Shown here one piece after another: positions 48,701 through 56,970 of a DNA stretch of 64,000 nucleotides. Position 1 is the stretch's first letter, and every line of letters begins with the position of its first letter. The notes beneath the pieces were generated by a model. That model had not been told where the DNA came from. It saw only the letters and a list, made by a program, of their open reading frames with translations, and searched no databases. The stretch comes from an uncultured Bacteroidales bacterium. Its GTDB lineage: Bacteria > Bacteroidota > Bacteroidia > Bacteroidales > F082. The DNA is taken from positions 62,001 through 126,000 of the forward strand of contig CAJOIH010000003.1 in NCBI GenBank assembly GCA_905234455.1, read 5' to 3'. The translations under genes and the position numbers were made by a program.

Positions 48701-48838
48701 TGGATGCCCATGGGCGTGGTCATTTGCTTTGGCGTGGTGCTCTCGATGGTCATCATCCTCGCTGTGATGCCCGTGATGTACTGGCAGATCTTCCGCTTCG
48801 GCAAGAAAACCCCGCAACCCCAACCTGAAGCCGCATGA
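45710..48838 (+). CDS. RND efflux permease (HAE/AcrB-like)
   Basis: The 1042-residue inner-membrane protein has two large periplasmic loops and twelve predicted TM helices. TM4 carries the proton-relay pair Asp-Asp (VVLGMIVDDSIINIDGYI). GIVSLIGIIVRNGIVMYEYAE and RRMRPIFLTSATTALGVLPM are typical of the second half. It probably exports drugs, bile acids or other amphiphiles, driven by protons. It lies between the adaptor and a TolC gene (4-base overlap). No regulator gene is adjacent. Confidence 0.95.
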   Translation: MVKIKGNRGIIAGSISHRKIVWIVVAVVVAFGIYALVDMKKDEFPAFSYPQGIVAGVYPGANSEEVEAQLTKPLEELLFALPEVNRESTYSITKEGICYIYVMLDLTKNDYTQAWTKIRQKINDAKTLSFPAGVLAIAVIDDFGNTSSLLIAMESADKTYREMRGYTDDLTRRLRKIPQTGNVRVLGEQTEEIAVTVDKEKLAFYGISPNTLMLQYASQGFLTTAGAMETDNFDLPLHIQNPMVSEQELENQIIYSDATGTTVRLRDVATIERRMAPTSKVVNFNGNDALIISVEMRKGFNIVAYGRKVEKVLSEFRGQLPDSVKLYRITDQPKVVQRSVSSFLRDLVISMIVVIAVMLLLFPFRTALIASSGLPVCTAFSIGLMYLFGIELNTVTLAALIVVLGMIVDDSIINIDGYIDKLSQGVEPFRAATSSARELFMPMLIATAAIATMFFPMTRIIKGPLGDFVQLFPWTVAFSLMGSLAYAMLVIPSLEILFIKPDTEKPRTNRFIRAQRRFFIFLQRLYDKMQNHCFRHPHFTIGMGLGSIALGVLMFLALNVQMMPNAERDCFAVEIRLPEGSSLEATTRISDSLQHLLLQDQRVTSVTAFIGETAPRFHVTYAPSIPAQNLSQLIVNTTSKQATEDLLKEMDDRYSYYFAEAHVRFRQMDYQAVTTPIEIFVYGDDYTQTAPVAEKIKDFMLSLDKELRWVHSDYDEQLSSVKVTMKPEECARMGITKGILSLDLATTLNGQPLTSIWEGSRSIPVKLYSKQNYDPNDYESVQNQLIPTMIPGTSVPLRQVADISPEWHPAQLTHHNGKNNITLAADMKFWKSQAASMKKIEHFIDTEIRPTLPEGVSIDYGGLSSLNTMVISQILKSLIAAILVLLAFLVAYFKKFNLAVLTLCSSSLCMFGAFFGEWLFGLDFGMTSVLGIVSLIGIIVRNGIVMYEYAETLRTEEGLDAKEAAMKAGSRRMRPIFLTSATTALGVLPMIITRNPLWMPMGVVICFGVVLSMVIILAVMPVMYWQIFRFGKKTPQPQPEAA

Positions 48839-50184
48839 AAACACGTCTCTTCGTCATAGTAACCCTGTTGTTCAGCTTGAGTGCCCTGTCTCAGGAAGGT
48901 GACACACTGCGTCGGCTCACGGTGATCGACTGCATCGATTTGGCCTTGCAGAACAACCTCACGTTGAAGAACGACCAGCTGGAGATCGAGAAGGCCCGTG
49001 CCACCAAGAAAGAGGCGCAGACCGCCTATCTGCCCACGGTCACTGCCCAGGCTTTGGCTTTTGATGCCTTGAATCCCATGCTCAGCTTCGGCATCGAGGA
49101 CATCGACAACGCCCTCGTGCGGCAGACCCTTTACAACCTTTACGCCCAATACGGTGCCGCCTTGAGGTTGAAGAAAGAATATTCCTTCGTCAAAAACGGC
49201 GTGTTGCTCAACACGATGGCCATCGAGCCAGTGTTTGCCGGAGGGCGCATCTACCATGGCAACCAGCTGGCCAAATTGGGCGTCGAAGCCGCAGAATATC
49301 AAGCTAAGATCAAGGAGGACGAGGTCTGCCTGCAAACCGAAAGCCTCTATTGGCAGATTGTCTCTTTGGAAGAAAAAATCGCCACCCTCGACCTGCTCGA
49401 CCAGCTGCTGGACACCTTGAACAAGGACCTGAGCGGGGCCATCGAGGCGGGTTTGATGCTGCCCACCGACCAATACAAGGTGACGGTAAAGCAGAACGAA
49501 AGCCGGCTGAACCGGAAGAAGCTGGAAGACGGCATCACTTTGCTGAAGATGGCTTTGGGACAATACATCGGCGTTGAGTGGCAGACGTTAGTGCTCAGCG
49601 ACACTTTGGGGCTGGAGACCGACCCTGCCGGGTATTATCAGGAGGCCTCCGCCGCCGTTGCCCGCCGCAACGAGTCGCATCTGCTCGAGCTCTCTTTGCA
49701 AGCCGAGCGGCTGAAGAAAAAGATGACCTTGGGAGAGGCACTTCCTTCGCTATTGGTAGGCGGAAGCGTCAACTACCATACCGTGCTCAAGAACTCCAAG
49801 CCCAACGCCATGGTATTCGCCGTGCTGCAGGTGCCCATCACTGACTGGCACAAGACCACCATCAAGTTGAAAAAGCACGACCTCGATGCAGCGATGGCCG
49901 AGAACAACCGTCAGAACTTCACCGAGATGATGGAGCTGCAGACCAACCAGGCTTGGTTCAACCTCCAACAGAGTTGCTTGCGAATTAATATGGCCCAGAC
50001 CGCATTGAACGATGCCGAGGCCAATCTCAAGATCGCCCAAGACTACTATGAGGCCGGATTGGTGACTTTATCAGACTTGTTGGAGGCGCAGACCATGCTC
50101 AAGAACAGCCGCGACGAACTCAGCGACAGTCGGATTGAATATCGCCTTAACTTAGTAAAATACAAGCAGTTAACCCAGTTTTGA
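48835..50184 (+). CDS. TolC-family outer membrane efflux protein
   Basis: A signal peptide (MKTRLFVIVTLLFSLSALSQ) precedes two tandem outer-membrane efflux repeats of long helices: LALQNNLTLKNDQLEIEKARATK, AEYQAKIKEDEVCLQTESLYWQIVSLEEKIATLDLL, and the related second copy near the end (DLLEAQTMLKNSRDELSDS). It completes the tripartite pump. The 3' end overlaps gltX on the other strand by 15 bases. Confidence 0.93.
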   Translation: MKTRLFVIVTLLFSLSALSQEGDTLRRLTVIDCIDLALQNNLTLKNDQLEIEKARATKKEAQTAYLPTVTAQALAFDALNPMLSFGIEDIDNALVRQTLYNLYAQYGAALRLKKEYSFVKNGVLLNTMAIEPVFAGGRIYHGNQLAKLGVEAAEYQAKIKEDEVCLQTESLYWQIVSLEEKIATLDLLDQLLDTLNKDLSGAIEAGLMLPTDQYKVTVKQNESRLNRKKLEDGITLLKMALGQYIGVEWQTLVLSDTLGLETDPAGYYQEASAAVARRNESHLLELSLQAERLKKKMTLGEALPSLLVGGSVNYHTVLKNSKPNAMVFAVLQVPITDWHKTTIKLKKHDLDAAMAENNRQNFTEMMELQTNQAWFNLQQSCLRINMAQTALNDAEANLKIAQDYYEAGLVTLSDLLEAQTMLKNSRDELSDSRIEYRLNLVKYKQLTQF

Positions 50185-51636
50185 TTGGATGAATTCCAAT
50201 CCAGCTTGTAGGCGTTTCAGCGTTTCTTCCTTGCCGATGAGATACATGATGTCGGTGGAGCCGCCAGGAGTGGCTTGAAGGCCTGACATGGCGATGCGGG
50301 AGGGCCACATCAGGGGGCCGTACTTGATGTTGTTGTCGGCGGCCACCTTGGCAAAGGCCTCGCTGAGGGTTTCCTCGTCCCACTTGTCTATCCGATTCAC
50401 TGCGTCGATGGTGGTCTTCAGGATATCGATGGAGGATTCCAGGGTGGATTTGTTTTTCTTGTTGATGTACATCTCCACGTCGTAAGGTGCCACTTCGAAG
50501 AGGAACTGCAGTTTGGAGGGAATCTCGGAGAACTTGTTGATACGCGGCTGCAACAGGGTGGCCAGCTTGTTCCATTTGGGTTCGAGGAAGGTGCCTTTCA
50601 CGCCCGAGTACTCGAAGGCCATCTTGGAGAACTGCTCGAACGGCATGGCCTGGATATGTTGGGCGTTGACCCAGTCAAGTTTCTGGTAGTCGAACACGGC
50701 AGGGCTCTTGTGCAGGCCTGCCACTGAGAACACCTCGCAGAGCTCGTCCATGCTGAAGATCTCGTGTTCGTTTTTCGGCGACCAGCCCAGCAGGGCGATG
50801 TAATTGATGATGGCTTCGGGCAGGTAGCCTTCTTCCACTAGCGCCTGGAAGCTCACTGCGCCATGGCGTTTCGAGAGTTTGCTCACTGTGCCGTCGGGGT
50901 TCTTGCCGTTGATCAGGGGGAGGTGGATATAGCAAGGTACTTCCCATCCAAACGCCTGATACAGAAGGATATATTTCGGGTTGGACGAAAGGTATTCGCT
51001 ACCGCGGATGATGTGGGTGATGCCCATCAGGTAGTCGTCGACCACATTGGCGAAGTTATAGGTCGGCATGCCGTCGCTCTTGAGCAGGATTTGGTCATCG
51101 AGGGTCTCGTTCTCGACGGTGATTTCGCCGTAGACCATGTCGTTGAAGGTGGTAGTGCCTTCGTGTGGCACTCTTTGGCGGATCACATACGGCTTGCCTT
51201 CGGCGAGGTTACGCTGCACCTCTTCGGGGCTCAGGTCGCGGCAGTGGCAAGTGCTCTCGAAGGGATTCTCCTTGGGTTCTTCGTCCTCCGGAGCCTCGTC
51301 TTCCGTCTTGGCGCAGAAGCAGTAGTAGGCTGCACCTTTCTCGATGAGTTTGAGGGCATATTCCTTATAGATGGCTTTGCGCTGGCTCTGCACGTAGGGG
51401 CCGTAGTCGCCGCCCACATCCGGACCTTCGTCATGGTGGATGTTGGCCGTTTCGAGGGTCTCGTAGATCACTCGTGTGGCGTCTTCCACATAGCGTTTTT
51501 GGTCGGTGTCTTCGATGCGGAGCACGAATTTGCCGTTTTGTGATTTGGCGAAGAGGTAGGCATACAAGGCGGTTCTAAGGTTGCCGATATGCATATAGCC
51601 TGTGGGGCTTGGGGCGAAACGGGTTCTGACGGTCAT
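50170..51636 (-). CDS. gltX: glutamyl-tRNA synthetase
   Basis: The 488-residue class I synthetase has the HIGH motif as YMHIGNLRTALYA near residue 15, KMSKS as SKLSKRHGA near 257, and a C-terminal anticodon-binding helical domain. CHCRDLSPEE holds part of the zinc-binding Cys/His set. It charges tRNA-Glu and is essential. A heptanucleotide repeat tract lies directly upstream of its start. Confidence 0.96.
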   Translation of the reverse strand: MTVRTRFAPSPTGYMHIGNLRTALYAYLFAKSQNGKFVLRIEDTDQKRYVEDATRVIYETLETANIHHDEGPDVGGDYGPYVQSQRKAIYKEYALKLIEKGAAYYCFCAKTEDEAPEDEEPKENPFESTCHCRDLSPEEVQRNLAEGKPYVIRQRVPHEGTTTFNDMVYGEITVENETLDDQILLKSDGMPTYNFANVVDDYLMGITHIIRGSEYLSSNPKYILLYQAFGWEVPCYIHLPLINGKNPDGTVSKLSKRHGAVSFQALVEEGYLPEAIINYIALLGWSPKNEHEIFSMDELCEVFSVAGLHKSPAVFDYQKLDWVNAQHIQAMPFEQFSKMAFEYSGVKGTFLEPKWNKLATLLQPRINKFSEIPSKLQFLFEVAPYDVEMYINKKNKSTLESSIDILKTTIDAVNRIDKWDEETLSEAFAKVAADNNIKYGPLMWPSRIAMSGLQATPGGSTDIMYLIGKEETLKRLQAGLEFIQSKLG

Positions 51637-51641
51637 AGTTA

Positions 51642-51669
51642 GGAGTGAGGAGTTAGAAGTTAGAAGTTA
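51642..51669 (+). repeat. heptanucleotide repeat x4 in the gltX leader
   Basis: GGAGTGA, GGAGTTA, GAAGTTA and GAAGTTA run head to tail, preceded by a partial TAGTTA. The tract lies 5 bases upstream of the gltX start codon and reads as CTCC-type units on the gltX strand. Confidence 0.85.
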
Positions 51670-51689
51670 ATTGGCGGCAAAATTACAAA

Positions 51690-53132
51690 TTATTTCTTCC
51701 AAAAATCTGCGTTTTTGATATTCAATTCATCGGGATCGAATTCCGGTTCCTTTCCTGCTTTTTTCTGGCGTTCGTAGGAGCGGAGAGCCCTGAAGGGGAT
51801 CAGTGAGAGCAGGAGGATGGCGATGATGTTGATCCAGGCCATGGTGCCCACGCCGATATCGCCCAAGGTCCACATCAGGCTGGCCTTGTTGAGTGAACCG
51901 TAAAACACGGCAGCGATGAGAGCCACCCGCAGAATCCAGATGAACACCTTTTCCTTACGGCCTTTTCCGAAAAGGTACACCAGGTTGGTCTCAGCGTAGT
52001 AGTAATACGCCATGATGGTGGTGAAGGCGAAGAAGAACAAGGCTATCGACACGACCAGACCGCCGATTTTTCCACCCAGCAGTGTGCTGATGGCCGCCGA
52101 GGTGTACGACACGTCCGGCTCACCCAGTTGGGCTATTGTTGAAGTGTAGAGCATGCTACCGTCGGCACCGAACACGTTGTAGGTCTTGCAGGCCAGGATC
52201 ATCACCGCGGTGGCAGTACATACCAGCAGGGTGTCGACATAGACTGAGAAGGCCTGCACCATTCCTTGTTTCACGGGATGGGTCACTTTGGCGGCAGCGG
52301 CCACGATGGGTGCTGTGCCTTGACCCGCCTCGTTCGAGTATATGCCACGTTTCACGCCCCAGGCGATGGTGCTGCCGAGGATGCCGCCAAACACCTCGTT
52401 CATACCGAAAGCGCTGCGGATCATGTCGCCGAAAACAGCTGGGACTTCCCCTGCATGGACAATCAGGATGACGATGGAAAGCAGGATGTAGAGGATGGCC
52501 ATGAAAGGCGCCACGATCTGGGCCACATTGGCGATGCGCTTGACGCCGCCGATGATGACGAAACCGATCAACAGGGCCACACCCAGACCGATCCAAGCCG
52601 GATTCACCTCAAGGGTGTTGGCGAAGGAGATGGCAATGCCGTTGGACTGCACTGGAGGCAGGAACACGCCACAAGCCACCACGGCACAGACGGCGAAGAC
52701 GATGCCCAACCACTTGGCCTTTAGGCCCTTCTCGATGTAATAGGCCGGTCCGCCGCGGTACTCGCCTTTGTGGTTTTCCTTGAAGATCTGTGCGAGGGTA
52801 GCTTCGGCGAAGGCTGATCCGGCACCCAGGAAGGCGATGATCCACATCCAGACGATGGCGCCGGGGCCGCCGTAACCGATGGCGGTGGCCACGCCCACGA
52901 TATTACCCGTGCCCACGCGGCCCGAGAGGGCCATGGAGAAGGCCTGGAACGAGGTGATGCCTGTCTTTTGGGTCTTGTCGGTTGAAAACAGCAAGCGCGC
53001 CATCTCACCGAAGCGGCGCACTTGCACGAAACGCGTGCCGAAGGAGAAGTAGAGTCCTGCGGCGAGGCATAAAAACACCAAGGCTGGGCTCCAGACCCAG
53101 CCGTTGATGGTGCTTATGAGGTTTTCTATCAT
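51690..53132 (-). CDS. sodium:alanine symporter family protein (AGCS)
   Basis: This 480-residue transporter of about ten TM helices has the AGCS signature region FQAFSMALSGRVGTGNIVGVATAIGYGGPGAIVWMW, plus FKENHKGEYRGGPAYYIEKGL and NEAGQGTAPIVAAAAKV. It imports alanine or glycine with sodium. Its ATG overlaps the stop of the Ser-rich protein gene by 4 bases, so translation may be coupled. Confidence 0.93.
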   Translation of the reverse strand: MIENLISTINGWVWSPALVFLCLAAGLYFSFGTRFVQVRRFGEMARLLFSTDKTQKTGITSFQAFSMALSGRVGTGNIVGVATAIGYGGPGAIVWMWIIAFLGAGSAFAEATLAQIFKENHKGEYRGGPAYYIEKGLKAKWLGIVFAVCAVVACGVFLPPVQSNGIAISFANTLEVNPAWIGLGVALLIGFVIIGGVKRIANVAQIVAPFMAILYILLSIVILIVHAGEVPAVFGDMIRSAFGMNEVFGGILGSTIAWGVKRGIYSNEAGQGTAPIVAAAAKVTHPVKQGMVQAFSVYVDTLLVCTATAVMILACKTYNVFGADGSMLYTSTIAQLGEPDVSYTSAAISTLLGGKIGGLVVSIALFFFAFTTIMAYYYYAETNLVYLFGKGRKEKVFIWILRVALIAAVFYGSLNKASLMWTLGDIGVGTMAWINIIAILLLSLIPFRALRSYERQKKAGKEPEFDPDELNIKNADFWKK

Positions 53133-54289
53133 CTTCTACCTCCTGTGGAGCTAGAAGTTCTAGAAGAACTGGAGGATCTAGAGCTGGAGCCGGAGCTGGA
53201 GCGGTTGCTGCTGGAGTCGTTGGAGCGGCTGGTGCTGGAGCTGGAGCTGCTGGTTCCGGTGCGGTTGCTGCTCGAAGAGCTGCTTGAGGAGCTGGTTCTG
53301 GTCGAGGAGCTGCTGGAGCTGGTCCCGGTGCGACCGCTGCTGGAGCTACCTGAGCTGCTGGAGCCGTTGGAGCTGGGGCGGACAGTGGCGTTGCTATCGG
53401 AGGAGGAGCTGGAGGTTCTAGAAGAGCTGGAAGAGCTGGGGGTTCTAGAGCTGGAGCCGCTGGAGCTGCCTGAGTTGTTGTTGCTCGGGCGGACGGTAGC
53501 GCCGCTGTCGCTTGAGTTGCTGGGGCGGACTGTGGCGCCGCTGTTGCCGGAGTTGCCGGAGTTGCTGGCGCCGTTGGAGCTCATGCTACCGGGGGTGCTG
53601 CCGCTGTGCGGGCGGACGGTAGCCTCGGAGGGCTTGTTGTAGCCAGGGGTCTCGTGTTCCGGGTAGAAGTTGGCCGGATAGCCGCCGTGGCTGTGGTGGT
53701 GGTGGTAGGTGTGGTGGTGCGGATCCATGGGAGCCCATCCGTGAGGGCCTCCGGGTCCCCAGCCGCCGGCAGGCGGAGGAGGCAGCATCGGGTAGTAGCC
53801 GTCATAGTAGAAGCGGTAGTCGCAGGGGCGGTGGTAGTGGCGCGGGCGAGGTCCGACGTGGATGACCACCCAAGGCTCGTCGCGGTAGCCGTACCAGCAG
53901 AAGCGGATCGGCTCGAAGTACTCGAAGGTGGTGAAGCTGTAGAGCTCGTCATAGAGTTCGTAGTAGGGCATCACTGTGTAGCGCACTGAGGGGTTCGGGC
54001 GATAGGCCGGGATGCTGACTGCGATTCTCTTGATGCAGCCGGCGCCAATCCGCATGTATTCGGTGGCGTAGCAGTAACCGTTATCGGGATCGAGGTAGAT
54101 ATAGAGATCGCCACGATAGGTGTAATCTCCGATGTTTTGGATATCGTAATAGATGGTGACCGAGTTGTAGTCATAGGTCAGCACGGGTTGTGAGACCAAG
54201 ACTAATTCTGGCGGATAGCCGTTCGCTGCTTTGGCGATGATCATCCCCATCACTAACAGGGAAGTCATTAAGAATTTCTTGGTTTTCAT
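53129..54289 (-). CDS. secreted protein with His/Pro-rich middle and Ser-rich tail
   Basis: A signal peptide (to AKA) is followed by about 140 residues of a beta-rich globular part with many tyrosines (SVTIYYDIQNIGDYTYRGD). Next comes a Pro/Gly/His-rich stretch (HHHTYHHHHSHGG) that could bind metal, then about 165 residues of almost only Ser, Thr, Arg, Asn and Gly. The unit ATVRPS recurs four times, with a related variant. It looks like an exposed surface or matrix protein. The tail DNA is internally repetitive. The role is unknown. Confidence 0.7.
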   Translation of the reverse strand: MKTKKFLMTSLLVMGMIIAKAANGYPPELVLVSQPVLTYDYNSVTIYYDIQNIGDYTYRGDLYIYLDPDNGYCYATEYMRIGAGCIKRIAVSIPAYRPNPSVRYTVMPYYELYDELYSFTTFEYFEPIRFCWYGYRDEPWVVIHVGPRPRHYHRPCDYRFYYDGYYPMLPPPPAGGWGPGGPHGWAPMDPHHHTYHHHHSHGGYPANFYPEHETPGYNKPSEATVRPHSGSTPGSMSSNGASNSGNSGNSGATVRPSNSSDSGATVRPSNNNSGSSSGSSSRTPSSSSSSRTSSSSSDSNATVRPSSNGSSSSGSSSSGRTGTSSSSSSTRTSSSSSSSSSNRTGTSSSSSSTSRSNDSSSNRSSSGSSSRSSSSSRTSSSTGGRR

Positions 54290-54349
54290 GATGCTTCGTT
54301 TTTAAGGGTTAAACGTTCAGTTTTTACTCTTAACAAATACCGTTCCAAG

Positions 54350-55771
54350 TTATTTTTCGATCACGCGGATGGCGCCGGCATAGTTGATATGCGGATGGTT
54401 GGCCAGGAAGGCGGTGAGGGCTTCGTTGGAGGTGCGGAACAGCGAGGTGCCCGGGTCGGCATGTTCGAAGTCGAATGCCGACGACATGTAACTGTTCATC
54501 ACCACTTTATAGGTAGCTTTCAGGTCGAGTGGCTTGCCGTTGGCGAGGGTCACCTGGCAGTCTTTCATTTGGCCTTCGTCGTCGACCGAATAGGTATAGG
54601 AGCATCCGGCGCAGTAGTTCGGGCCGTGGTCGGTGAAGAACGAAACGCCCAGGAAGTCGACGATTTCCTGACCCGTCATGTTGAACAGGATCAACTCGTT
54701 GTCGAAGGGATCGAGCGAGAAGAGGTCTTTCAGGGTGATGGGGCGGACTCCGATGGTGTCGAAACGCACGCCTCCGAAGTTTTGGAAGGAGAGGTCGGCT
54801 CCGGCCATTTCCAGGTCGGCATCGGCCATGAGGGAGCCGAGGCATTGGAAGCAGTCGTCGATGGCGGCGTCGTTATAGCCCAGCACTTTCAAGAACACTT
54901 CGTTGTTGTTGAATTTATCCACCATGGCTTTGACCTTCTCATCTTTTTCCTTGATGGTATTGACGGGGATGTTGTGGCTTTCCTTGGCGATCATCTTGCC
55001 GTTCTTGTCGAAGGTGAAGGTGCTCAGCGTCAGGTATTTGACCTTGTTCATTGCCTGGGTCACCAGCACGCCGTTGGAGAAGGTGTTGTCGTTGACGAGG
55101 GTATGGCTATGGCCGCCGAAGATGGCGTCGAACTGCGGGAACTGTTCGGCCAGTTCCATATCCTCTTCGAAGCCACGGTGTGACAGCAGGAAGAGTGCGT
55201 TGCACTCGTCGCGGAGGAACATATAGTCGGGCAGCACCTCTTCGATGGGGCGGAAGTGGCTGCCGCCTGCGTTGTCGGGATGGAAGTCCGGGATTCCGTT
55301 GGGGCCCAGTTGGATGGCGCCGATGACGCCTATCTTGAGTCCGTTGCGTTCGAAGATGACGTAGGGTTTGACGGGCATGTTGAGAGTGTCGTCGAAGGTG
55401 ACGTTGGCGCACACGAAGGGGAAGTTGGCAACGTTCATCACGTTGCGGAGGGCTTCGACGCCGCTATCCCATTCATGGTTGCCGAAGCAGGTGAGGTCGA
55501 ATCCCACGGCGTTCATCAGTTCGGCCATCGGGCGTGCCGGTTCGTCGGCGCGGTCGTTGATGGGGTTGCCCGAGCGGTTGTCGCCCGCTGAGAACAGCAG
55601 CAGGTCAGGGTACAGGGTACGGAGGCTGTCGACCACGTGGGCCAGTTTGGGCATATTGTCGATGTTGGCGTGCATATCGTTGATGGAGGCGATATACAGC
55701 TTGGTCTCTTTGGGTTGGCAGCCGGCCAAGGCAAGAAGGACGACCAAGGCGATCAGGAGGTGCTTTCTCAT
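54350..55771 (-). CDS. 5'-nucleotidase / metallophosphatase lipoprotein
   Basis: Lipobox LAGC gives a 473-residue lipoprotein. The calcineurin-like phosphatase motifs are ASINDMHANID, LLFSAGDNRSGNP, CFGNHEWDSGVEAL, LLSHRGF and IFGGHSHTLV. The C-terminal 5'-nucleotidase domain follows (GGVRFDTIGVRPITLKDLFSLDPFDNEL). It dephosphorylates nucleotides in the periplasm so that nucleosides can be taken up, a good match to the psuK-psuG genes elsewhere in the window. The overlap with the small upstream gene is 4 bases. Confidence 0.92.
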   Translation of the reverse strand: MRKHLLIALVVLLALAGCQPKETKLYIASINDMHANIDNMPKLAHVVDSLRTLYPDLLLFSAGDNRSGNPINDRADEPARPMAELMNAVGFDLTCFGNHEWDSGVEALRNVMNVANFPFVCANVTFDDTLNMPVKPYVIFERNGLKIGVIGAIQLGPNGIPDFHPDNAGGSHFRPIEEVLPDYMFLRDECNALFLLSHRGFEEDMELAEQFPQFDAIFGGHSHTLVNDNTFSNGVLVTQAMNKVKYLTLSTFTFDKNGKMIAKESHNIPVNTIKEKDEKVKAMVDKFNNNEVFLKVLGYNDAAIDDCFQCLGSLMADADLEMAGADLSFQNFGGVRFDTIGVRPITLKDLFSLDPFDNELILFNMTGQEIVDFLGVSFFTDHGPNYCAGCSYTYSVDDEGQMKDCQVTLANGKPLDLKATYKVVMNSYMSSAFDFEHADPGTSLFRTSNEALTAFLANHPHINYAGAIRVIEK

Positions 55772-55962
55772 AGCTTGATGTAGATTTTCGAGTTAGCACG
55801 GATGGAACCGCTCATGTCAACGATGTTGCCGTAGGCGTCTCTGACCTCTTTGACGGCGGTTTTGGTGGGGATGTTCTGGTCTCTGAAAAAAGCCATGACA
55901 GCTGATTTCACTTTGGCTCCGTAATAGGTTTTCACCGGAGTGTCATTAACATAGACGATCAT
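55768..55962 (-). CDS. small beta-grasp-like protein upstream of the 5'-nucleotidase
   Basis: The 64-residue protein MIVYVNDTPVKTYYGA ... VKEVRDAYGNIVDMSGSI ... SKIYIKL has the strand-helix-strand pattern of a small beta-grasp (ThiS- or ubiquitin-like) fold but lacks a C-terminal Gly-Gly. It overlaps the nucleotidase by ATGA. Start 55962 is preferred over the longer reading because the promoter box is at 56002-56009. The role is unknown. Confidence 0.65.
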   Translation of the reverse strand: MIVYVNDTPVKTYYGAKVKSAVMAFFRDQNIPTKTAVKEVRDAYGNIVDMSGSIRANSKIYIKL

Positions 55963-56001
55963 ATTCAAGAATTTTAAGATTGATTTCTGAAAAACAATAG
56001 G

Positions 56002-56060
56002 CAAAGTTATAAAAAAAACACGCTAATCGGCACCTATTTTCGCAAAAACCATTATTTTTG
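56002..56060. promoter_or_regulatory. divergent promoter pair, beta-grasp/5'-nucleotidase and zinc peptidase
   Basis: TAACTTTG on the minus strand (56002-56009) serves the beta-grasp/5'-nucleotidase pair. TATTTTTG on the plus strand (56053-56060) serves the metallopeptidase at 56085. Confidence 0.55.
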
Positions 56061-56084
56061 TATTTTCATTTAAAACTACGCATC

Positions 56085-56951
56085 ATGAAACTAGACGGAC
56101 GCAGAGAAAGCACCAACGTGGAAGACCGCCGTGGCAAAGGCGGAGTCAAGGCTGCCGGCGGCATCGGCCTCGGTGGCATCATCATCGCATTGATCATCAT
56201 GTTTATGGGCGGCGACCCCAGCCAGGTCATGGAACAGATGGGAGGCGCGCAAACTGAAACCGAATACACCGACGGCCAGGACTACAGCCAGGTGGATGTG
56301 GAGCTGATGACGTTCTGCAAACAGATCTTGGCTGGCACCGAAGATGTATGGACCCAGGAATTCAAGAAGCTGGGCTTGACCTACCGTCCTCCGAAGATGG
56401 TCATCTTTGCCGGATCGGTACAGTCGGGTTGCGGCGGTGCGACGTCGGAAAGCGGTCCTTTCTATTGCTCGGCCGACGAGACGGTATATCTCGACTTGGA
56501 GTTCTTCAAGACCATGAAGCGCCAGATCGGTGCGGACGGCGACTTTGCCTATGCCTATGTGATTGCCCATGAGGTGGGACATCATGTGCAGAACCTGCTG
56601 GGCACTTTGGGTGAAGCCCATGAGCAAATGGCCCGTTATGGCAAGAACACCAAGGGTTACAACCAGACCAGCGTACGCTTGGAGCTGCAGGCCGACTTCT
56701 ATGCCGGTGTGTGGGCCTATCACGACAACCAGATGTTCGGTTCGTTGGAGGACGGCGACGTTGAAGAGGCTTTGAATGCCGCTTCCAAGATTGGCGACGA
56801 CTACTTGCAGAAGCAGGCTTATGGCAAGACCATGCCCGAGACTTTCAACCATGGCACCTCGGAGCAACGCTCGCGCTGGCTGAAAAAGGGCTTAAGGACG
56901 GGTGATGTGAGACAAGGGGACACGTTCTCGCCGAGCTATAGCTCACTTTAA
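56085..56951 (+). CDS. neutral zinc metallopeptidase (YpfJ/KPN_02809 family)
   Basis: This 288-residue membrane-anchored protein has KLDGRRESTNVEDRRG at the N terminus, one TM helix (about 27-45), then the family's FAGSVQSGCGGATSESGPFYC and the zinc motif AHEVGHHVQN near residue 162. A downstream LQADFYAGVWA provides the third ligand. The function of the family is not well known; a periplasmic protease is expected. ATG 56085 matches the family N terminus. Confidence 0.9.
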   Translation: MKLDGRRESTNVEDRRGKGGVKAAGGIGLGGIIIALIIMFMGGDPSQVMEQMGGAQTETEYTDGQDYSQVDVELMTFCKQILAGTEDVWTQEFKKLGLTYRPPKMVIFAGSVQSGCGGATSESGPFYCSADETVYLDLEFFKTMKRQIGADGDFAYAYVIAHEVGHHVQNLLGTLGEAHEQMARYGKNTKGYNQTSVRLELQADFYAGVWAYHDNQMFGSLEDGDVEEALNAASKIGDDYLQKQAYGKTMPETFNHGTSEQRSRWLKKGLRTGDVRQGDTFSPSYSSL

Positions 56952-56970
56952 TTAACGAACAATTAAAACA

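Noticed and set aside
53145-53642. Leu/Glu-rich plus-strand frame, resembling a leucine-rich coiled coil
   Set aside because: It is the complement of Ser-coding repeats in the exported protein; there is no start signal and no homology.
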